The position numbers were made by a program, and so were the translations under genes. The notes below the pieces were generated by a model. That model ran no database searches, was not told the DNA's origin, and saw only the letters and a list, made by a program, of their open reading frames with translations. Positions 47,980-62,200 of a stretch of 64,000 nucleotides of DNA are shown here, piece by piece. Positions within the stretch are counted from its first letter, which is position 1; every line of letters begins with the position of its first letter. This DNA comes from Linepithema humile (taxonomy: Eukaryota > Arthropoda > Insecta > Hymenoptera > Formicidae), in contig NC_090131.1 in NCBI RefSeq assembly GCF_040581485.1, positions 4,960,001 through 5,024,000 on the forward strand, read 5' to 3'.

Positions 47980-50900
47980 TAGTAACACAATCGCCACATG
48001 CAAATATAGATATAGCGACAGGCTCGATTATATCGCGGCAAAATCGTGAATTTAATATACATATATATCAGTGTAATAGCATAATAGTATAATACTTCCG
48101 AATATAACAGTACATTACTTCCAAAGGAACCGAGTCGAGTTGAATTATTAATTGATTGGCTATTATTAGTGGCCGACAATTAATTATAGAACAATCATAT
48201 AATTAGAGACAATATTATCGATAATGTAATCATAGAAAATTCATCGATTTTCATTTATCTGAAATTTTCTCCCTCTTACCTCAAAATTTGTATCATTCTC
48301 GGTGCTTCGTGCGTAGGTGGGTTTCACCTCGAATTTGTCCGTCGTGAACTAGGCACGACCGAGTTTATGAATCATCGTTAAGCGAGTCGAAAGGAATACG
48401 GCTCCAGGAGGAAACGAGCGTGGACGTGGACAGATAGTAGCTTTATTCTGTTCCGCGGGTAGAACCGCCGTACCGTGAGAACGAACGTTACGTAAGACAT
48501 TGCAACAAAACGGCGTAGTCGTCGCAACCGAGTGCGAGATCCGTTAAACCGACACGTGAATCTACTAATACGACAATTACACAGTTGTTCGTGCCGTAAA
48601 TGTGCGCCATAATCGTTGGGATAACCGCGATTCATGCGCGACACAATCGCCAACTTCTTTTCTATTATTTTTTTTTGTTTCCTAGCGCAGTTTCTCGCGC
48701 GATCAAATGTCTCAGTTTCTCGCACACTGGATAAATTTAAAACGTTTCTTCAATAAAAACGTCAAGGCGTCGATACAGCACCGTGAATCAAATAAATTTA
48801 TATTTATCTCGAATTGTTATTTATCTCTGTTATTTGTGATTTATCAACGGCAGCCACCTACGATTCCGTCGTCACTCTCGCGTAGCGGCGGAAGGTGAAA
48901 ACTCTCGAAAACTCCTGTGTCTCGACCATTAGCAACGCCGCGTAACGAATACACGGCTGGCGGGAGAGGCGCGAGCAGGTGAAACGATTTTAGAACAATG
49001 CTTGTTCCGCATCGGTGCGTGCGCGACGAACAAAAGAGACTGACACGAGACAGAGAGAGTGAGCGAGGAGGGGCGGAAGGAGACGGGGACGCGAACGGTC
49101 GGCGTCGAGGGAGGGAAAACGAGAGGCGAGTAAACAGGATGATTGAGAATCGTCAGAGGAACCAAGGCACATTTCAGTCGAGTTCCTTCGGCAACTCCGG
49201 CCTCCCGCTCGGCTTTGTTTTCCCGAGTGTTTTCCCTCCCTTTCGGTCCGTGCGCGCGGGCCTGTTTGTATGTACATATCGTTAACACCCCCTTCTCGAA
49301 CTGTCACCAATCTGCTCCGACTGCACACACCGCGTAATTCAGTACGCTCCTCTTCCTGCCGTCCCTCTTCTTTCTCTCTCTCTTCGTTACTCCGAGTTCC
49401 TTTTTATACCCCCCCCCCCCCATTCTTCCCCCTCCCGTTCCTTCCCTTCGTTCTCTTCCACGGCTCATGCATAACGTAAGCTTATCCCGTTGCCTTTGTG
49501 CCAGCCAAGAACGGAATATCCCAGCGGCTATGAGCTCGGATCTAAGTGCAGTCCGGCGCTTCTCTCTCGCCGCTGTCTATCGGCGCTAACGAGACAGACG
49601 ATCCGAGCTGTCTAGGAATGTCCGTGAACCGTCTATTCTTAGACAATGCCGGCATTATCACGTTATTACGATGAAACGGGTGCAGCAGTTTCATCGCTTT
49701 ATCGTTTGCGCCGCGCGCGCGCGCGCGTGACACCGTCGCTCCGACACGTGCATACGTGCACCGAAGGTTGTGGGTGCGGTGGTGGATCGCTTTAGTAATT
49801 GGAGTACGAGTGTTACCACTCCTCCCGCGAGTGCCATTAGAGACGCTATATTGAATGGCAATTTCTGCGAAAAGGGTATCGATCCGCGTCACACGAAGCA
49901 AAGTAAGATGCGAGCGAGCTGTTGTCTGAGATATTTTCTGAGCTCCGTCGTTGTGAACACAAATCTATGTTTGACCATGATAAAAGCTTAGTTAATTAAC
50001 GCACAGCAATTAAGACATTTCTCGTTTGGCTTGTTAAGTCAAGGAGAATTAAATATTTAGCATCCAAAAATAAAAAAGAATTTTTAAACGGATGAGAGAA
50101 GCGGTGACTATTAAGAGTTGAACGCAGATGATGATGCGTTGATATGTAATACGCTGTTTGATAAAAAATTGACATATCTCGAAGCAAGCCTTTGCATATG
50201 TTGTGTTTATAAAAAAAAAAAATAATTAAAAAAGCGATAACACTATCACAGTACAAGAATCATTCATTTCAAACGTCTGTGTTGTAAATATTATAATTAA
50301 TATCTAGTACTTCTGCATTTTATATCTTATTTATTGAATGCGATAGAGAGTGAATATAATTTGACGTTTAATTTTTTTATTCAAGTATCTTTGAAGAATT
50401 CGTTATTAATGCATACAACATCTGCGTTTGGCTCTTATTAACCTTTGCTTGCTCCGCACTTAGTATTCCCGTCTAGCGTGTCTATCGGCAGCTCTCGAGC
50501 GAGTCGTAATCCACGGAGTCAAACCTTAAATTACAGCGCGCGTCACAGTCGTACTCGGTGCGCGCGGAGATCGGCGAGCATCTCGTGGCCACTGGCCATC
50601 AGCGTGTAACACCATCGGGCACGGGAGGAGGAAGAGAGGCCAGAAGGGTTAACGGCCCGAGGACATCGTCGGTGTTCCGCGAATAGGATGATTGTCTCCG
50701 CCACTGTCTGCTGGCCGCACGCACACACTCCTTTATCGCGCTCACGTTGCTCCTCTTTCGAAATCTTTGTCGCGCGAAAGACTGCATCAAGGGCCGTGCC
50801 GTTACAACATTTTTATGGACCATGTCCTCCCCCGTCTACCTTCTCTCTTCCGCTCCTCCCCCCGCCGCCCCGCCGAGACGAGTAGGTGGATGCGGATTCA

Positions 50901-51024
50901 TCCGGACTCGTTTAGATAGGACTCCACCCCCGATTCAGATACACCGAAATTGCGCGAACCGACGAACATAACCGCGGCAGTAAAACCTTCATCGCGCTTC
51001 CTCCCCCGCGCTTTCTCCTCGCCC

Positions 51025-51027
<3 letters not shown>

Positions 51028-51069
<42 letters not shown>
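51028..51069. repeat. (CT)n microsatellite
   Basis: A pure CT tract of about 40 bp in a C/T-rich stretch. Confidence 0.95.
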
Positions 51070-51073
<4 letters not shown>

Positions 51074-54000
51074 ACTTTCTCTCTCGGTCTCTTTCTGCCC
51101 CTCTCGCGCTCGTCAACAAGCGCCTTTACCCTGTCCGCTTTCTGCTCCCTCACGATATCTTCCTTTCTGCTCCACTCCGTCTTTCATCCTCTTTGTCCCA
51201 CCAGCATCCCGGGAATCGCCTTCCCGGGTTTATACTTCTTGCTTCTCGCAGCCTCGAATATCCTCCAGGAATGCTCGCCGCCTTTCATACGCGAGATGCC
51301 CGAGGTCGTCTGTCACCCGAAGTCAGCTTTGCGCGTTTTTCCACGTCCCATTTTTACCTTACGACTTTTTAATCACAGACTTCTCGGGCCAATTCGGAGT
51401 CAATTTTTCCGCCATAAAGATGTCTAGGTCGAGTTTACAATTTTCGAGAAGTTAGAGATTAAAAATGAGAAGATCTTTGATACGCTGCACTTTGGGGAAT
51501 TGAATGACGAGATCTCAGCGATGAATTTTCAATACATTTTCCCACGTTTTGTATTATTGCTGAAGCGCTTCTTCGATCTCTCTGATTTTATGCCTCAAGT
51601 GTGTGCGTAAAGTTGCAGCGAGATTCTAAGCTGCTTCGCTATCAATATCTCCTTCCAAAGCGCGATGGTATACATTGCCTCCTTAATCCTGAGGGAGATA
51701 TACATGTTACAATATGTATATCCCCGTGGACCAGTAACGCATATTTGTCCCGTGGCGCATAACTCTCATAATATTCGTCTCGACAGCCTAATGGTACTCT
51801 ATGCATCGTATACGTATACTACACGCATCTAAATTTTGAGACGCCAATATCAATAGATAAATATACTGTATATTCAATGTTATACGAAAATTAAATTTTT
51901 CCAAATTTATCTACGAAAACTTGATATATTCATTTTTGCGTAAACCAATAAAGAAAATCACAAGTTCGGTATTTGTTATTTAAAAATTATATTCTTACAT
52001 TTCGTTCTACCGATAAAAATAATTAATATTACTTTTAAACAGAATTTATATTCAAATAAATATAAAAATTTGTTTATTTAAAATATGAAAAAAATTTAAT
52101 ATTTTAAAAAATTTTAAATATTTTACGAAGCACTGCATTTCAGTGCGTGTATATTTTCTTATGCTTCTTAGTGCATCTTGAAACTCGAATATACAAAGAT
52201 CAGAAAGTCTGATCACGGCGGATGTGGTGGAGTCTCAGGTTTCAACTCCTGGACGCGCATACTGCGGTCTTGCTTTCGTAACATGTGGGCGAGGATTGTC
52301 ATAAAGGCCACAATATAAGGTGGCAAGATTTAGCAACGTTTCTTCAGAAACTACCAACAGTCTTATAACAGTTTCGTCTCTATGTCACATATGAGGTCTT
52401 ATTTGTTTCACAATTTTTAATCAAATAATAAAACTTCGATTCAATGTTCTACATTTTGCTGCAAAAATATTTTAAATATACTCGATGTAATGGACATACA
52501 AGTCTCTGTTTAAGTATCAAATACTGTTTAGTCTCGCCTGCTATATCTTTCTATCAACTTTAGATAAGCGTGAAAGCGATTCAGATCACCGAAGTGATAG
52601 CTCGGAGATTAAACTATCAATCACATTATTTTGTCGTGCTTCCCCCTTATTAGCCACGCTTGGTTTTACCCGCGGCTCGCTCTTATACGAACATCGAGAT
52701 TCGCGATCGCTCCGCGGAGATTCTTCGTCGCAAAACACCGGAACTCTTATTGTTCCCCGGCTCTCACCAAGTAAGTTGCTCGTCTTCTTGCCACCGCGCG
52801 CAAGAGCCGTAAACATTATTATACCCGGGCTAATTGACTTTGCATAGGCCATCCCTCTTCTCGGGGGATCACCGTGCCGTGATGACACTGTAAACCGTCG
52901 CGGTTTAAAGGCAATTAACGCTTTTCCTCGAGACACCTCGTTCCGACCTTGGCGATTGGGTGCGGATCTTCTGACTTTGGAATGCAGTTCCGTTGTTGAA
53001 CACTGATTATTAGAATTTTATTATAAATCAAATGTGTGCGACAGTTAGCTCAACTCTACCAATTTTACATAAACTCTTGTTGTTTTCAAACTTGTGCTGT
53101 GAATGATAAAAATTTGAAATACTTTTCAAAATCGTCGTTAATTAGAGATATTGTTTTCAGTCCGTAGCGCGTTTGATGACCGGTGCTCCTTTTTGCCAAA
53201 ATACTGTTGAATAATTGCAAAACATAATGCAAATCGGTTTTATCGTAAATAATTTAGAATGATATTAGCGGCTTGCGCCGGTTACTTTGTGCCCGCTCGC
53301 GGACAAATGATTTATGGAAATCATAAACGTTAACAATCGTGCTATATTTACGATGATCGCGTGACTTCGCGATGCGAAATTATGCGCGAGTGTGTTTTTT
53401 GTATTCAATGGGACGCGGGAGCGAGTGCGCGTGATAAGCATAATATACGCCGTCGACGACGATAACTCTTCCGTGCAATTATGTAGAACGAATGATTCAT
53501 GCGCAATTAAGCTCAACCGAGTCAATCAGTCACCCGTTTCGACTTGGCCGCGCGCAACGCGGCGGCGGCCATCGTATCGCAGATGGTGAATCGATCGCAC
53601 CGTCGAAACAGAAATTCGTCCGCTGTCGCGTATTACGGCCGAAAGTATCCGCTCGCGCGCAGATGTTAAATGCAGGCTAAACTGAAGGCATCGACTTGGT
53701 ACAAGTGAACCAAGGAAGGCAGAGCGAACGAGACAGACGCGCGGCGAGGGAGACGGAGAGTGCCGCATTTCTCGCCAATTCAGCGAGTTACAAGGCTGAC
53801 GTCATCGGCTCGACATAATTCGATTCAATTCGCTTAATTTTGCGAAAATTGCCAATCTTCTCCGCTGCGTTACCGTCTAGCTCCTTCGTATCTGCCCGTC
53901 TCGCGGATCTTCTCTCGCTTCCCTCTCTTTCCTCACTCCCGCCTGCTTCCTTTGCCGCTCTCAAGGAGCATTTATCGATCACGCTGTATTCCTCTTTTCC

Positions 54001-56299
54001 GTCGCGCACCCCTCGCTTATGTGAATACGTCACACGATATTCGTTTTGTCGGCTCCACGTGATCAACAGCGTCGGATAATCGCATCCGCTGTTAATTATT
54101 TTAATACGAAATCTTTGCCATCGATAAATAATATCCCAAGAATAATTAGCCCGATATTTTAATAATTATAGAAGAGTTATTTGGAATTATGCTCTTATCA
54201 TTGTTCAAACTAAATAAATAAAAAACGGAGATTGATAAATAAATGATTGAGCTCTATATCGATAATAATAATATATAAAACACATTGCACTTAATTTAAT
54301 TCGTCCGATAATATCAGCAATAATAAATACAATTATAAATATTGCATCGTATAGTCCAGAACTGAGATTTATGTGCTTTAGGCCGATTTTCGGAACAGAC
54401 AGGCACTGCGCGTTCCCCTCGTTGCTGACGTTTAACAAGTAGCCGAACATACGTAATTAACGCGCAATTCTCTGCTTCAGGAATAATCATAGTTTGAATA
54501 TAATGCTTAAATGCCGCTTCAAATGCTTCCAAATAATTTTCAAAGAGAAAATTTTGGAATTATTATAATTAATAATAAAGTACAGCTAGTTTTTATTATG
54601 AAACAAAAATTATTTAAAAAGAGAAAGAATTTAAGAAAGATCCTCGATGGACCTTGAACTACAAGACAAAGCATTACGTGCATCTGAAAGTTCGTTTTGT
54701 TCAAATATCAATGATAAAAAATAGACAGTGCACATTTTAAAAGTCGGTTAAAAGTTGCAAGAAAATCTCAGCTCTGAAAGAATTGTTTTTCGATTAGCTT
54801 TATTTATTGAAGACATTTATTAGTGATGATAGATTTACATAGCCAGTATAAATCTACTGCCATCGATTGCACACTAACAAATGCCTCTAATAAATAAAAA
54901 AAAAACAATCTTCCATTAGCATTCTGCGCACGATACATCACAGTTATTTGAGTTGTAAATCGATAATGCACATAGCCCGACATTTCCCGATGTAAATATT
55001 TCTCTCTTCGGCAACACGCGTTGTAAATTTTTAACATTCTGCCGCTTACTAGATTTTACGATTGCAATCCGCGAGTATGTTTGTACACAATTTTTTTGAT
55101 AAAAACCTGTAATTCCTGTTTTTTTTTTAACTGTCTACCTCGGTTAATTGTGGACAAAACAAAACTTGATTCCCGAAGTTCCGGTCAAACAAAATTAATT
55201 GGAGAATTAATTATTTGTAATTCCAATTGGTCGTTTGTGAATTGATCGTTTAGTGAATGTAACGCATGACATCAAATTACGATAAAATTCCTGTCCACAC
55301 GATCGGAAATAGAGAAAAATTTAATAAATTGGACTTTTTTGTTCATTCGACGGGACGGTTCTTTCACCTTTGTAGAATCCACTTTTCGGTGCATATTACT
55401 TCGTGAAATTCGATTCGATTAATTTTGCGTGACTCCGCCGTTCGCGATAACGGCTCTCGCAATCAGGAAGGTTAAACGTTCTAATAAAAGCCGACGAATT
55501 AGGCGAACAATCGGACGGACTGAAAATCGGCACGGATGGCGGCAGTTATGTATACATATGTGACAGTTCATGAGATAGAGTCGTAAGTCTCCCGGCGGCG
55601 GATCGACCGAGGAAACGACGAACGAGGGCAGGCGCGCGAGAGAGAAAGAGATTCAATTTAGATGGCAGTGTTTCTCTTCCTCTTTTTCAAATATCTTTTG
55701 TCGGTCTCGATAACAATGAAAAGAGGTGCAGAGAGTGAGCGGGCGCGAGCGCGCGCGTTTGCGGCTCTATTGAGCGCGCACCTTCCGAGCGCCTCATCGC
55801 ACCGTGTTTTTCTTCTTATTCAATCTTCCAGTCGAATTGATAGGGTTCTCACGAATAATGACAAAGCCGTGCTAGCCCGGCTGGCTGCCTAGCATAATGC
55901 TCCCAGCCCGATTGGGTGCCGCACGCGCGCTTATGCACCGTAGCGTACGTAAGCCGAGATGCAGTTAAATTGCAGTCTGGATGAAAATACCTGACTCTTC
56001 GACGGTATATTATATTAGCTCTGATTAATTTTGTGCCTGCAGAATTTTTTTTATCATATTATCGGTGATATTGATTCTATAAAGTGTCTAATGTCTAATT
56101 ATCTTTCTCGGAGAAAGTAGTATCACAATACAATATCGCATTATAACGAAAGAAAGAAACACGTCAAAGCATTAATGCAAATAATTCAAAAATTTTTAAA
56201 AGCTAAAAGATTATTTTCTAAAATAAAAATAAATAAATTGTTAAAGATGAATTGTTTTGCCCTCAAATTTTTGAGATTTACTATCTCTTTATTTAAATG

Positions 56300-56300
<1 letters not shown>

Positions 56301-56345
<45 letters not shown>
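56301..56345. repeat. (GA)n microsatellite
   Basis: A GA tract of about 40 bp on the plus strand. Confidence 0.95.
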
Positions 56346-56353
<8 letters not shown>

Positions 56354-59194
56354 GGGAGGGACAAAGAATTTAATTACTTTAAATTAGTGCTGATTTACGC
56401 GATTGCAATGGCAGTCATCGTAATTAAAGTTACTTAAAATTTACAGCTGTTACGCGATTTGTCGATTCCACAGCGGAGTGATGCATTCGCGGCTAACCGT
56501 CTGATTTTTTGCATTCCCTCGGCGCAACAACTATGCGGTGGCAGATGCGAGTTATTCGCTAAAACTGTATCTCAAGTAATTATGCATATTTCATAATATG
56601 AAAACGAGGCGGCTATTGTGAATATAATAAAACACGGTACATTGTTACTTTTCCATTTAATTATCGATGCTACATTAATCAAAGGCTTTTTCCCGGCACA
56701 CATGCTTGTTGTTTCATAATGACTCCGGCGATTCAATTAAATATTCATGTATCGTTATTTACATGCGGTAACCGTGGAAATTGTGTGCAAAAGGATCTCG
56801 TAATTCCCTACTTAAACTGATTTCTGTTACAAATGTCACGTCGTGGATTGTAAGTGCCTTGGCATTGTCTTAATTGTCTAAGCGTCTTGTGTATGTGCGC
56901 CACCTGAATTTCTATAATTAGCTTAAACGCTTTGTGGGTTTAGCTTCGAACGGTGTATAAAATATTAATAGCAAAAAATACTACACAGCAAAAATAAACT
57001 TGTGAAGCTTTTTGCTCTCACGATTTATTTCATCGTTATTCACCAAAATTAAAAAATTTACAATTTCAATGATTTATTAAATCAACAATTAAAATAATAA
57101 AAATTTCAATGTCTAAAATTATATCGTGATACCAAAGGTGCGCAGGGATTATGGTCGACAGCTCAACTATGTCATATCCGATGTTAGCATACACTCTGTA
57201 CATGCAATGACTCAGACTTACGTCATCAAGTCTGCAAAATCTTTGTAATGAAATACGTGTAGATAATTGGAATTGTTATTTCTACCAAACTGTAGATATC
57301 GAACCAAATCCGATACTGTTATCGTGCACGTAAAAAAAGAACCAGAACATGCATCGTATAAAATTTATAAATATTGATTATACAGTTACATAAAAAAAGC
57401 TTTGAAGCTTCAAATAGAGATATCCTCTCCATTTAATGTGAAAGATAAAAATAAAAATACTATTAATAGTTGGACAATAATTTAAATAGTTTTCGAAATA
57501 ACAATCGTAAAATAGAACGTTTCACACTTTATTTTGCCGTTCGCGAAACCGTAAAGCTTTATCGCGCGACGCGTTTTTGCGAAACCAGAAACTTGTTCCT
57601 CCTAACTCGCGGGCCGCCTGTTCTTGCCTTGAAACTGAAAAAAGAAATCGATTTGCTCGAATAGCGCGCGTCGATACAATTTCCCGTGGGGTGCTGTCGT
57701 TTCTCGTTTCGCAACCCCGGCAGCAACGGCTGGCTGGTCGTAACTCGTGGACCGACCACGGCAGGAAGTTCGAAGGGAGCCGGCGGATTCGAATTCCTGC
57801 CACATTTCGCGCACGCAGCTGATAGCGCGCCCGCCACGCGAAATAGTCTCGGCATAGCATCGAGAGATCGATCTGGCCCCAGCCGTGACTATTTTCCCTC
57901 TCTCCCTCTCTTTCTCTCTCCTGCTTTTCGCGAGATATCTCGGGGAATTATTATTTTACGAACGGCTGCGCGGCAGCTGACAGCGCGAGCGCGCTGTAAA
58001 ATAATCTCAACGGTGAAAGATCGATTTTCCCCGCGAGCATTCTTACTCGCTCCTATTCTTAGAAATGTGTCTCGAGAGGAATTATTTTTTCACCAACAAT
58101 CGCAAACGGTACTTTTCCATGACGATACGCACGCCGATAATCGCTTTTCTCATGCAAAAAATACGTCTGCGTGCAATTTGCATTGCGGAGGTAGCAGTTG
58201 TTTACTTTATTATCGCGTTTGCAAAATTTAATTGTAAATTCGCTAGAATTTTACGTGAAAAACGCGGTGTGGAGGGAAAAAGTTTTTAATCTTGCACCTG
58301 AGTTTAACGGAGATATTTATGCACGTTGTATGCCATGGAAAGTTATGCCGGCATAAACAACGCTGATAAAGGTAGAACGCAGCTTTTACCTGGATTTTAA
58401 TCTTCAGCGTGCTTAGAATGTAATTTCCCGCAAATAACGCTTTCCCACTCAATAATTCACGCGGTCGCGATATTTTTCGAGATACTGGCTTAGGAGTTTA
58501 TCCACTCGGCGGTTAAGTATAATTAGGATTTACAGCGAGGAAGTAACAAATCATACGTTTTAATTATTATAATGTATGTGCGTTACGGCACTATAGCTCG
58601 CATACAGCGGCGCTAATTAATAATTAATGGTGTAACACATGTTACTTGTGAGGAGTATGCCACAGTACACCTACGTTAATTAGGCACTTGTGCAGTTGCA
58701 TATTGTATACGGTCTTTAGCGCGTATGCTATTTTCTTTTCAAATGTAGCGCGGAAGTTAATTTGCATTAATTCGAAGTTGCCACCCGCCACGCCACGTTC
58801 AACATCTTAAATCTTCCTTTTTTCCCGGAAGCTAATTCAATCCCGACTCGCAAACCACACATTTCCTTCTATCTTTATGCAAATCCGTTCCAAAATGCCC
58901 CCTCGCGTTTCCAGAATTCGAATGACTGTTGCATAGCAACATATGTCTTTTGCATTGACCTAAATTCAAATTTCCAAATACGTCGAAATGCAAGATGTAT
59001 CTGAAAATAGGCAACGTTTCATAGAATATTCGTGGTTCGCGAATAAAACTGCAAGAGCTGCTTACATAAAATTGCTTTTACCGGAATATTTAATTTTTAT
59101 TATTAAAATTGTACGCCAGGAATTTATACGGTCTTTCCGCTTTAATATCTCGTTAAACATTGTCGGTAACTAAGTGTAACCCGGTGTAAAATCG

Positions 59195-59230
59195 GTATAA
59201 AAGTGGAAACTCGCGACAAATTAAACGTGG
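59195..59230 (+). promoter_or_regulatory. Candidate TATA box
   Basis: TATAAAAG lies at 59196-59203 with a mixed-composition flank. A start site would fall near 59228, followed by a CpG-rich stretch. No downstream gene is recognised. Confidence 0.22.
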
Positions 59231-62200
59231 AAGACGATCTGAGAGATAATGGTAACCATGGTGCTCGCCTACTTACCTTTTTAGGTCGCGGCAGATCGAT
59301 AGAACGCTTCCCACTCGGTGGAAAACATTGCGACGTTTCCGATGACGTGGATAAATTTCGGTTCGCGAACTCCCCCAGTCACTCGGCAGGTTTAGCCGAC
59401 GTATACCGGAATCGCACTACATGCCGGCGCGAGAAGCGTAAACGCTCGCGAATACCGGCGTCGGATGTTGCGCAACGTTTTCGATATGCTGCGTACGAGA
59501 TAGGCGCCATCAATGTGCGCGCGCTTTTGCAAATAATTACGCTTGTAATGGTAGGTTGACGTTACACTTCCGCTAATACCGGATGATGCAATGAGCGAAT
59601 AAAAGGAGCTGCTGCGCAATAGTCCGGCGCTCGCGGATCGATTTTCGAGAACGATGACGGAAGTGCGAATTAATTGTTGAAAAATTTAATATTCGACGCC
59701 AGATTTTATCTTGATAAATTCACGCCGGGACTCATTTCGGCAAGCACGAAAGCACAATTGCGACATTTTAACATGAGGTAATAATAACTATAGCAATGTT
59801 GAATAAACACTGCCATAGTTACCAGTGCCACGTCTATAAATGTCTCTGTGAAGCTTTCTACTGCAACTGTAAAATGAGAAACTTTTAGACTTCAAAAAGC
59901 ATTTGCGTCTAAAAGTAATTCAGTAAATTTGTTGCCATTGGCTCCCCTCGTAAGTTTCAATAACTGTGTCTTCAAGTACTACTTTCTTATGCTCGATAAT
60001 AAAGACCTCAAGGAAACGTTTGTTATAGCGATAATAAATCTAAAAATGAGGACAGCTCATGCCATGCTGCCGGTCTACGAGTTATAACGACGAGTGTCGT
60101 GCGTCTGTGTGCACGCATAACATTTCCCTTCATCCACTTCCTACAACTTTCAAGATGATATTACTCGCTCGCATTTCAAAGCGTCGGTATTCCAGCCATT
60201 ATTGGAAAACTTGTGTTATCAAAAGAAAACCGTAGATGAAGATATTCAAGAAAGTGGGCTAAGTAATGAACGGGAAACCTCAAAAAGATAGCTCGACGTT
60301 TCGCAACGCAAGTCTGCGCCGCGGGTTGATTGTAACACTGAAATTCAACTGCATTCGTCGCGTGCACTATAATTACTTCCACTTGGCTCCAATATGTCCG
60401 ACTACCGTGCAAATTGTCGCGAACATGCCGCTGGAAATACGGGATACGCATCAATTACTAGCAGTCTAATCCCGGCGAGTAATTACGGCACGCATATTCG
60501 CGGCGACATCGACGCAGGATACTCGCTAATCCCGTGGGTTATTGCAAATTTAGCGAAAAGCGAACGCGCAAGGGAGATTTCGGTACGCGAAGTTAGATGC
60601 AACAAGTACAGCGGCGGCGTTACATCCGAGAACGCTTTACTTCGCCACGTAGCCACGAGCACTTCATCGAGAGAGAGAAAGAGAGGGAGAGAGTGGTTGA
60701 AATTTTTGGTGTAAGTGTCAAAGGGATTATCCCGATAACTTGATAATACGAGAAATAAACGAGTGAAAGACGACCGCGGCGCGGAGCGGCGAGCATAATT
60801 TTGCGAACCGTGCAGATGCAATTACGAAACATTGCGTCACGATGATTCACTCGGCGTGGCGTTTTCCACGCCGTTGGGAAATCTTGCTCAATTTACACAA
60901 CACAGGACACGATTGTTTAAGCGAGTAGCAAATGAATTTACGTTAGGCTCCTAATCACTATTCATTAGTTCTCTTCCAGCGCTTCTTCTTCAGTTTCGCG
61001 TTTCATTACGTTAATTACAAAACCGTGAGCCGACGCGCGGAGTGTGACACGATGTGAAAAAACAGGCTGTATTAACACATCGTTAAACGTAACTCAATTT
61101 TCTGTCCGTCAGTTTAATTAATTAGGCGCGATTACGCGCCTCCGAATTCCTGCGAGTTCGACTTTAACGACTCGATGCATGCCGATCTGCGCTGTAAAAA
61201 TCTCACTCGGCTGAAAATCACGTTATCAATGAATACTGGTCACATACTGCATATATTTGTTCGCATCGATACGTGGGAGAGACATCATCCCGGGAGTAAA
61301 AGGGCAAAGGAGGAGGGGATGAGTCAAGCCGATATATCGATCCGCGCAGTCCTCTTTCGAACACCTTTTTCAGCGGAAACAAAGCATTTCCAAAATTTCG
61401 ATCCGAAGTCGCTGGCTCCGGTCGAGCTATTCTTTTTCGCGAAACAAATTTTCCAAATATCCTCGCAAACGGGCGCGCGTTTCTCTCTCTTTCTTCCGCC
61501 AACGACGACGTTAACACGCACAACTACGAAAAAACGAGGAGACGCGAAATCACGTTGACATTTAGATTGATTACGTTAACCGGCGTGGTGATTAATTGCC
61601 GTCGAAAAAATTTCGAAAAGATCGAACCACCACAGACACGCCGCGTGCACGTACGCGACGCACGTAGGTGTGAGTTCCGCCGAAACTACTACACACGCTA
61701 ACACGCTTTTGGACGCGGCGATTGACAATCATTGTCCGACAGCACCGTCAGAAATCAAATTTGAGGACGTGTCACCCGTTCGACGGGGTTTTCCGCGCTT
61801 TCGTACGCGATCTATCCACGGCAAATCTTATTGATTAACGCCGCGAATGATGACGGGCGTCCTCGTTAACAGCCTCCGGTATATTAGCATTAGACATATA
61901 TTTAGCATTTCGAGTGGTGCACTGTCAACAGAACTGCATTACAGTTGACGTGCGTCGTGTGATCACTTGGATGGGTCCAAATATTTCCATAGGCAAATAT
62001 TTTCGTTGCATGCATTCGAATGCAGCGACACACTGTGCTGTATACTTCAGTACAAACAGTCGAACGCGAAAGATAGTGTATGAAAAGGAATCGGTGTGAT
62101 AGATGCGCTCGTAATTTTAAATAAAATTACCATTCCTAATCAGATATCAATTTTATCACGCGTTCTAAATTTTTTCCCCGGAATTTTATTAAAAGTTGAC

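Noticed and set aside
52200..52265. Possible tRNA-like stretch with GGTTTCAACTCCTGG
   Set aside because: The B-box-like sequence has an extra base and no matching A box or acceptor stem could be folded by eye.
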